Shown piece after piece: positions 58,700 through 64,000 of a stretch of DNA of 64,000 nt. The notes beneath the pieces were generated by a model. That model did no database searches. It was given only the letters and a program-made list of their open reading frames with translations, and was not told the DNA's origin. Source of the DNA: Sweltsa coloradensis. Lineage: Eukaryota > Arthropoda > Insecta > Plecoptera > Chloroperlidae. Position numbers and translations under genes: made by a program. Within the stretch, counting starts at the first letter, position 1. The number at the start of each line of letters is the position of its first letter. Where the stretch lies: NCBI GenBank assembly GCA_024449915.1, contig JAMZAV010001282.1:62001-126000 (forward strand), given 5' to 3'.

Positions 58700-59815
58700 T
58701 TAGTGATGGGGTGGGGGGGGCGCTTTCCGGAAATAAAGTCAATTTCCTTCCTTGATTCCTAAAACTGAATCATGTTGTACTACAATCGTCGTCGAGGCCT
58801 CTCTCCCTCCTCTTGACGACCCCCACGACGACGATGACAACACAATCGAGACAAAGACGACGTCCACGACAGAACCCCCGTTTTCCTCCCCCTACCCATG
58901 GCTGGTTCCGACCAGCCAACTTCCTCTCCATACCCCCTAGGAGAGTGGTACATTATGACCTAACGGTTGACGCGCCCTTAATCCAAATAAACTTGTAAAA
59001 ACATACTATCCTAACACGCCATCCCGCCTAGAATAACGCCGATCATTGGAATAACGACGAATCGGTTGAGTGGAAATACCCGTGGTCTAATCTAAAGGAG
59101 CCTGGTAGATTCAGATTCAGAAAAATGTTTATTCGCAAGAAAAAATACATGAATTGACTTGAGATACATGTTTGCTAGTTGTTTTTGAGTTTTTTTTAAG
59201 TGTGTGTAGGCCGTATAGCGAGAAATGTCGCCACTTATTTCTCTGCCTCAGTTGACATGAATTGGATGAGGAACTCGAGTGCGTGTTATCTACATTTACA
59301 CACTTCACATGTAATAATTATGAAGAATGTAATGTAACATCTAGGTGTCCGTTAGGGCGCCGCAGCCAAGCCGCGGTGCGCTACACACTCGGGCACCTTA
59401 TACAGCAAGCAGAGTTGGGGTGTTTTCGAGGTATCACCCAGCCGTCATGAAACGTGATGTGAACTTTGAAACTATCTCATTGCTTTTGATTGTGTAAGGT
59501 TTAGCTGCTTTTTTTTTTACAAGTTTTTTGTTATGTTGTGGGTATAAGTTTATCAAAGTTGCAGGTTGTTTATTTATACAACGTACGGTTGAACAATGAA
59601 CATAAAAACCTAGACAACATCTCGCCGAGCGCCAAAACAGGTGGAATCCCTGTTTTTGTTGTACCCACGCTTCCAGCCAGCTGTCACATATTAATTTACA
59701 CTCTGGCTCTTCCTCTACACTCTACAGTACACTCTACATAATATTGTTAACGTTGACAGTTTTCTCGGGGATATTATGTTTACTTTCATGATTCGCTCAA
59801 AATAATATGTTAATT
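58700..59815 (+). other. Unassigned region with overlapping short open frames
   Basis: 58752-58998 is open in two frames and Asp/Thr- or Arg/Pro-rich (for example DDPHDDDDNTIETKTTSTTE). There is neither a start context nor splice sites or homology to make a gene call. Confidence 0.35.
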
Positions 59816-59818
59816 GAG

Positions 59819-59966
59819 TGTCGCCGTCCGCGGTATGAAGCGTGGTTCTACGAGGACGTGGGCTCGAATCACATCCCGCATAAGGCATATTTTGTTGTAA
59901 TCGTCCATAATCGTCAACTATACTATCACTCATTGTCTCGAATATCCAAAAAATCATCATCATTTA
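59819..59966 (+). repeat. SINE family B, diverged copy 3
   Basis: GCGTGGTTCTACGAGGACGT, GGGCTCGAATCACATCCCGC (interrupted B box), TGTTGTAATCGTCC and CTCATTGTCTCGAATA keep the order seen at 49.97-50.16 kb. Confidence 0.65.
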
Positions 59967-60690
59967 ATTGAGTATCTTCCAATTTATTATTTATACTCAG
60001 TGTTTTCACTTTTCAATACATAGTCGTGGCAGATAACTAAAAGTGGTTGCATTTAGAATAACAATCAATGTCGGGACCGTTAGATTGCTTCTATTGTGGC
60101 TGGTCCACGCATGCGCACGACGCGTCTACGTGTCTCTAACACAATGCCCATCTGTCACGTGTCCAGCTTTACTGTTAGCCAGACCGGACGTCCTGCATCA
60201 GTCCTGCATCAGGGAGGCGTCTTCAGTGTTTTCTTGCTTTATCTAAGAGATTTGTATTTAGGGGCCGTACGAAAATGTCAATCATTTCACGTCTTTCTGA
60301 TCCTCTTTCACCAGTCACAAAATTCAGGCCCCAACTCGCACGCACTTTGTAATACGTACCAAAAACTAGTTTGCCCTCCCCTTCTCCTATTTTTCGAGTG
60401 TTCCACGAGAAAATCATGTCCGCCTTGTTTGCTTTACATAACATGCCGATCTTGGCAATGTTTTACATGATTGATAATGACCTTGTGTTTTATGTTAATT
60501 TTTCGTATTTTAAACGGCTTCATGGATGGACTCGAATAAGCCCTAAAACTGCTACCACTACTACGGTGGTGTCCTCCCCACATCCCCTATTATAGTAGTA
60601 GGCTAGCGTTTGCGCACTATTACCTTACGCCTGACGCACTCTTTGCTTAATGTTTTGAATACCTTACCTTAAGACTATAACTAAAAAGAT

Positions 60691-60960
60691 GTGTGGCTCG
60701 TTGGCCTGCTTCCAATGCACTAGGTCCAGGGTTCGAATCCCGCTTCAGACAGAAGAGTTAGAACTTCAGATATGGAGTTTGGTTCATCATTTCTTGGCTT
60801 AGGAATTTGTAAACGGTGGCTTTGGAGCCGTCCTAGCAACGAGGCACATAATAGATTTTAAAGTCATTACGAATCAGCATTGTTGGTTCTGGCACTGTCC
60901 GCGGGTGGAGTCGTGTCCAGCATGGTTGATCGGTATTTCCTACTTAAATATGCAGGTTAC
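60691..60960 (+). repeat. SINE family A copy with shortened head
   Basis: GTGTGGCTCGTTGG jumps directly to CCTGCTTCCAATGCAC, so about 15 bp of the A-box region are missing. The B box GGGTTCGAATCCCGC is kept. The tail carries the CGTGTCCAGCATGGTTGATC variant. Confidence 0.75.
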
Positions 60961-61639
60961 TAAAAGATACACAACAAAAATAACAAGACAACATGATAAT
61001 AAATATGAACAGTCATGATAAAACAACTTACAACAGACAACACATAGACAAAGACATGGATAAACACAATTATGTTTTTATACGTGACTTTTTAAAACTT
61101 TTTTCTCACTTAAAAGTTAAAAGAGTCGTTACCTAAATCAATGCTAATATTAGATGGCAAGTCATTATAATTTTTTTGAATTCTCTTTAAAATTGAAAAC
61201 TTTGAAATGTTAGTTCTGTTTTTACATGTACGAAATAATTTTGTCTCTCTAGACCTACGCTGCGGCGCATTTAAATTGATTTCCGATAAAAACTCTCCAC
61301 AGTCAATAGTATTGTTTACAATTTTGTGAAGAGTAAAACGTCAGTAATGTTCCGCCTCCACGGAAGAGTGGACATGTTGAAGTGTTTACTGAAAGAGCCC
61401 CGCGGACCGGTCCGCCACTGGGCTCCAGGCCGCAGCCTCCCCGGCTCCCACGCTCCTGCAGGGGTTGTTGACGTCGGAGCAACCCTCTCACTTTCAATAC
61501 CCTCTGGAATCTCGACCGATCGTGTTTTCAAGTTTCATCAATTGACAATGGATGGTTCGACTACCTCGCTTGGGTGGGGTGGGTGCTGGGTACAGCGGGG
61601 CGCACGGCCCAGGGCTCTTGACCATCTGGCCCAGCCGTG

Positions 61640-61895
61640 TGAGCGACCGTGGGGCTGGGTTCGAACCCCGGGCCGTGTGTGCGACCGTGGGGCCGGGTTC
61701 GAACCCCGGGCCGTGTGAGCGACCGTGGGGCCGGGTTCGAACCCCGGGCCGTGTGAGCGACCGTGGAGCCGGGTTCGAACCCCGGGCCGTGTGACCGTGG
61801 AGCCGGGTTCGAACCCCGGGCCGTGTGAGCGACCGTGGAGCCGGGTTCGAACCCCGGGCCGTGTGAGCGACGTGGGGCTGGGTTCGAGCCCCGGC
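61640..61895 (+). repeat. Tandem array of tRNA B-box-like units
   Basis: Seven occurrences of GGTTCGAACCCC (the last GGTTCGAGCCCC) at 38-bp spacing, one unit being 34 bp because AGCG is missing. The unit is TTCGAACCCCGGGCCGTGTG then AGCGACCGTGGGGCCGGG. Every unit matches the RNA polymerase III B box (GGTTCGANNCC). Both strands are open for more than 100 codons only because of the repeat. Confidence 0.9.
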
Positions 61896-61969
61896 ATCGC
61901 AGTGGCTCCGGAGCCAGGGGGGGGGGAGATATAGACTATATTATTATTTATGTTGTTTTGTTTTTTTTT

Positions 61970-62115
61970 AGTTTATTTATTTATTTATTTTTTATTTTTT
62001 TTTATTTTTTTTAATTTTATTTAACGAAGGAGGACAACTAAATAAATCTAATTACACAGATGCAGACACAACAATGAACTACAGTTAAGTAAATTTTTGA
62101 AATACTAACATTACA
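61970..62115 (+). repeat. Repeat D, uninterrupted copy (piggyBac MITE empty site)
   Basis: (TTTA)n then GGAGGACAACTAAATAAATC, ACAGATGCAGACACAACAAT, GAACTACAGTTAAGTAAAT. The single TTAA at 62095-62098 corresponds to the MITE-filled site at 43865-44249. Confidence 0.75.
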
Positions 62116-62119
62116 ACAT

Positions 62120-62750
62120 CAATGCTCTAAAACACAATAATTTTGATAACAAATTCAGAAAGGATAGTTTTGTCCCCCCTCCCCTCAATATCGAACAAGA
62201 GCATCGTTGAATTTGGAGGTGGCAAGATCTCGTAAACTAACAATATGTTGATCTTCACAAGTTTAAATCATCGATGAAAGCACGCTAAAATTTAATAAAA
62301 GGCCACCATTTGTAACGTTAAAAATATTTAAAATTTAATGGGCAGTTATAGAAATTTCTTATTGACCCCCTACCAGAATGCACGGCGTTTCGATATGATT
62401 GAATAAAAAGTTTCCCACTGAGATCATGTTTCCAAAACAATTTTTTAAACTAAATTGTCGTTGCTGCCACACGGATAAAATAATTCGCCTCCTCCTGGTA
62501 TTTATATATTTTTTGAAACCTATAAGATTAAAAATAAGTGTTTTAACTTTTAATAACTTAATAATCGTTATATTTTTCCGCAGAGTTTTATATATTATAA
62601 TTATTTATTCATTTATATAGAATATAATTATATATGTTTACCCTTGGTTTTATAGTAGGGTATACGCTGTATTATATATTTTAGACAGAATTAAAATCCC
62701 GGTGTATAGTCATTTATAATTTTCTGTCGAGTACTAACTATATATATATA
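62120..62750. other. AT-rich, nothing recognised
   Basis: No coding or repeat feature could be supported. Confidence 0.5.
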
Positions 62751-62754
62751 ACCA

Positions 62755-62880
62755 ACCCTTTAGGCGCCGACACCATCGACGAGGAAACAATGACCAACTA
62801 GAGACCGGCATATTTAAAAACACCGATCAATCGAGCTGGACACGATTCCACCCGCGGATCAATCAACAATTGTGAATCAA
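62755..62880 (-). repeat. SINE family A tail fragment, minus strand
   Basis: Reverse complement of the variant tail at 27.77-27.87 kb: GCGCCGACACCATCGACGAG, ACTAGAGACCGGCATATTT, CTGGACACGATTCCACCCGC. Confidence 0.75.
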
Positions 62881-64000
62881 CAATCAGATTATAATTACAT
62901 TGTGGCATGGTAGGCCTAAAGAGGCAGCTAAGAATCTTCTAGCCTACTACACAGTACATTCTATAACTATAACATCCGGATGACGAATCAATGAAACATC
63001 AAACCTCACTAACTTTGTTAACAAGTCATCGTCACCTGATCTAATCTAGTTATTTCTATTGTTTGCTGTTTTGCAACACACATCGAAGCCGTATAGCATT
63101 GAGTTTAGGCCATAGATATCTTAACACCTATAGAAGGCTAGATTAGCAGTCATTGGTCCACTTCCGTGACAATTAGAAGCCATCTTGAAATTCTTGTTTG
63201 CATGTGATGTAAATGGGAGCGATTTGTAGCCAAAATAGATCTCAAGATTGCCGTCAGTTTGACAGGTGAGCATACTGATTACTAAATTCCCTTATGCAAT
63301 AACTTCTTATTGTTTCTGTTTATTCAATCCCATGCTGCACAAGCTTAAACCATATCAAACAATCCAGTGAAAATAAAAAAGCATAAATTAAAACGCCAAA
63401 TCGCCATCTTGAAATGGAGTGATTGGCGCTTCAATTTGGTACGCTCGCGCCTGTGCGGAGGTATTGGGGACTGCTAATCTAGCTAACTATAGGTGTTTAT
63501 AATACCTATGGTTTAGGCTTATAGCTTGCATGCAGTGCACGTAATCCGAAGCACACCACATTTTGCCTTTGTGGCAATTTCATTTCGAAAATATATCTCC
63601 ACATAAATTGTCCGTGTGTTGGCTTTTTTTCCTACTTTATAAATTTTATATACTTTTGATAATTTTTTGGTTGTAGATTACTTCATCTGAACGCAGTGGG
63701 TTCATTTTATTTAAAACACTTGACTACTGATCGTATGGCATTTTCCTTGGTTTTCGTCAATTAATTCACTCTCATATCACATTCGAATATAAAACGTCAT
63801 TTTGACTAGGTCTAATTTTTGTATATTTTTGTTTTCTTTCTTTTTATATTTTTCTTAATTAAATCAGATTGATTTTTATTTAGTTAATTCAATTTTGACT
63901 CATTTTATTTCACACTTTTAATAAACATCTTAAATATAATGTGATTAATTCCATTATTTTGTGTGCGTTTATGTACTTGTTTTTTTTTGGCCTTCGTTCT
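62880..64000. other. Unassigned end of window
   Basis: No HECT exon or other coding region was found here. Composition is AT-rich with occasional AGGCCTA motifs. Confidence 0.5.

Noticed and set aside
61538..61934. Protein-coding gene on either strand over the 38-bp repeats
   Set aside because: The open frames are produced by a repeat without stops in several frames. No splice sites, start context or homology was seen.

Overview
The window is a piece of an animal nuclear genome. It contains one long intron-rich gene on the + strand embedded in a dense mixture of transposable elements. The coding exons encode a HECW-type (NEDD4-family) HECT E3 ubiquitin ligase, recognised from the HECW N-terminal domain, two WW domains with the HECW-specific helical box between them, and the conserved stretch that precedes HECT. 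Noncoding DNA is full of the palindromic AGGCCTA motif, tRNA-derived SINEs, hAT, pogo and piggyBac-like MITEs, and a Penelope/retrozyme-type hammerhead ribozyme. This suggests a marine invertebrate, but the species cannot be fixed from the sequence.

Layout. 1-12,500 has no host gene. It holds a SINE fragment, a 4.7-kb Ty3/Gypsy LTR element (709-5442), a large foldback inverted repeat (about 6.3-7.1 kb) and a very GC-rich non-LTR (Jockey-like) retrotransposon (about 8.9-12.5 kb). Between about 1.3 and 12.5 kb the sequence carries many frameshifts and stretched homopolymers and looks partly uncorrected. 12,900-15,200 is AGGCCTA-rich upstream sequence. The gene runs from a Kozak-matching ATG at 15,252 through 17 exons to 48,707. 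All 16 internal junctions have GT/AG borders and compatible phases, giving about 1,359 residues. The catalytic HECT exons are not found between 48,708 and 64,000 and should lie beyond the window, so the last intron is more than 15 kb.

Introns and the 3' part are repeat country. They contain hAT elements with 8-bp target duplications at 23.5, 25.6, 27.3, 32.4, 34.9, 37.8, 41.1, 41.6, 45.9 and 58.1 kb. There are pogo-type elements at 15.8 and 24.3 kb, a piggyBac-type MITE at 43.9 kb next to an exon, truncated LINE 3' ends, and a tRNA-like plus 5S-rRNA-like unit at 47.5 kb. Three SINE families, a 33-bp coding-capable minisatellite (57 kb) and a tandem array of tRNA B-box-like units (61.7 kb) complete the list.

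Within the gene, the N-terminal domain (exons 1-2) is followed by a basic exon, a proline-rich exon, then a long acidic Ser/Thr/Asp/Glu-rich stretch (exons 5-11) before the WW module (exons 11-15). No C2 domain exon could be seen between the N-terminal domain and the WW domains, unlike vertebrate HECW1/2. Two spots suggest alternative products: a triplicated splice donor at the end of exon 6, and a read-through of exon 16 to a stop and poly(A) signal that would give a HECT-less protein.
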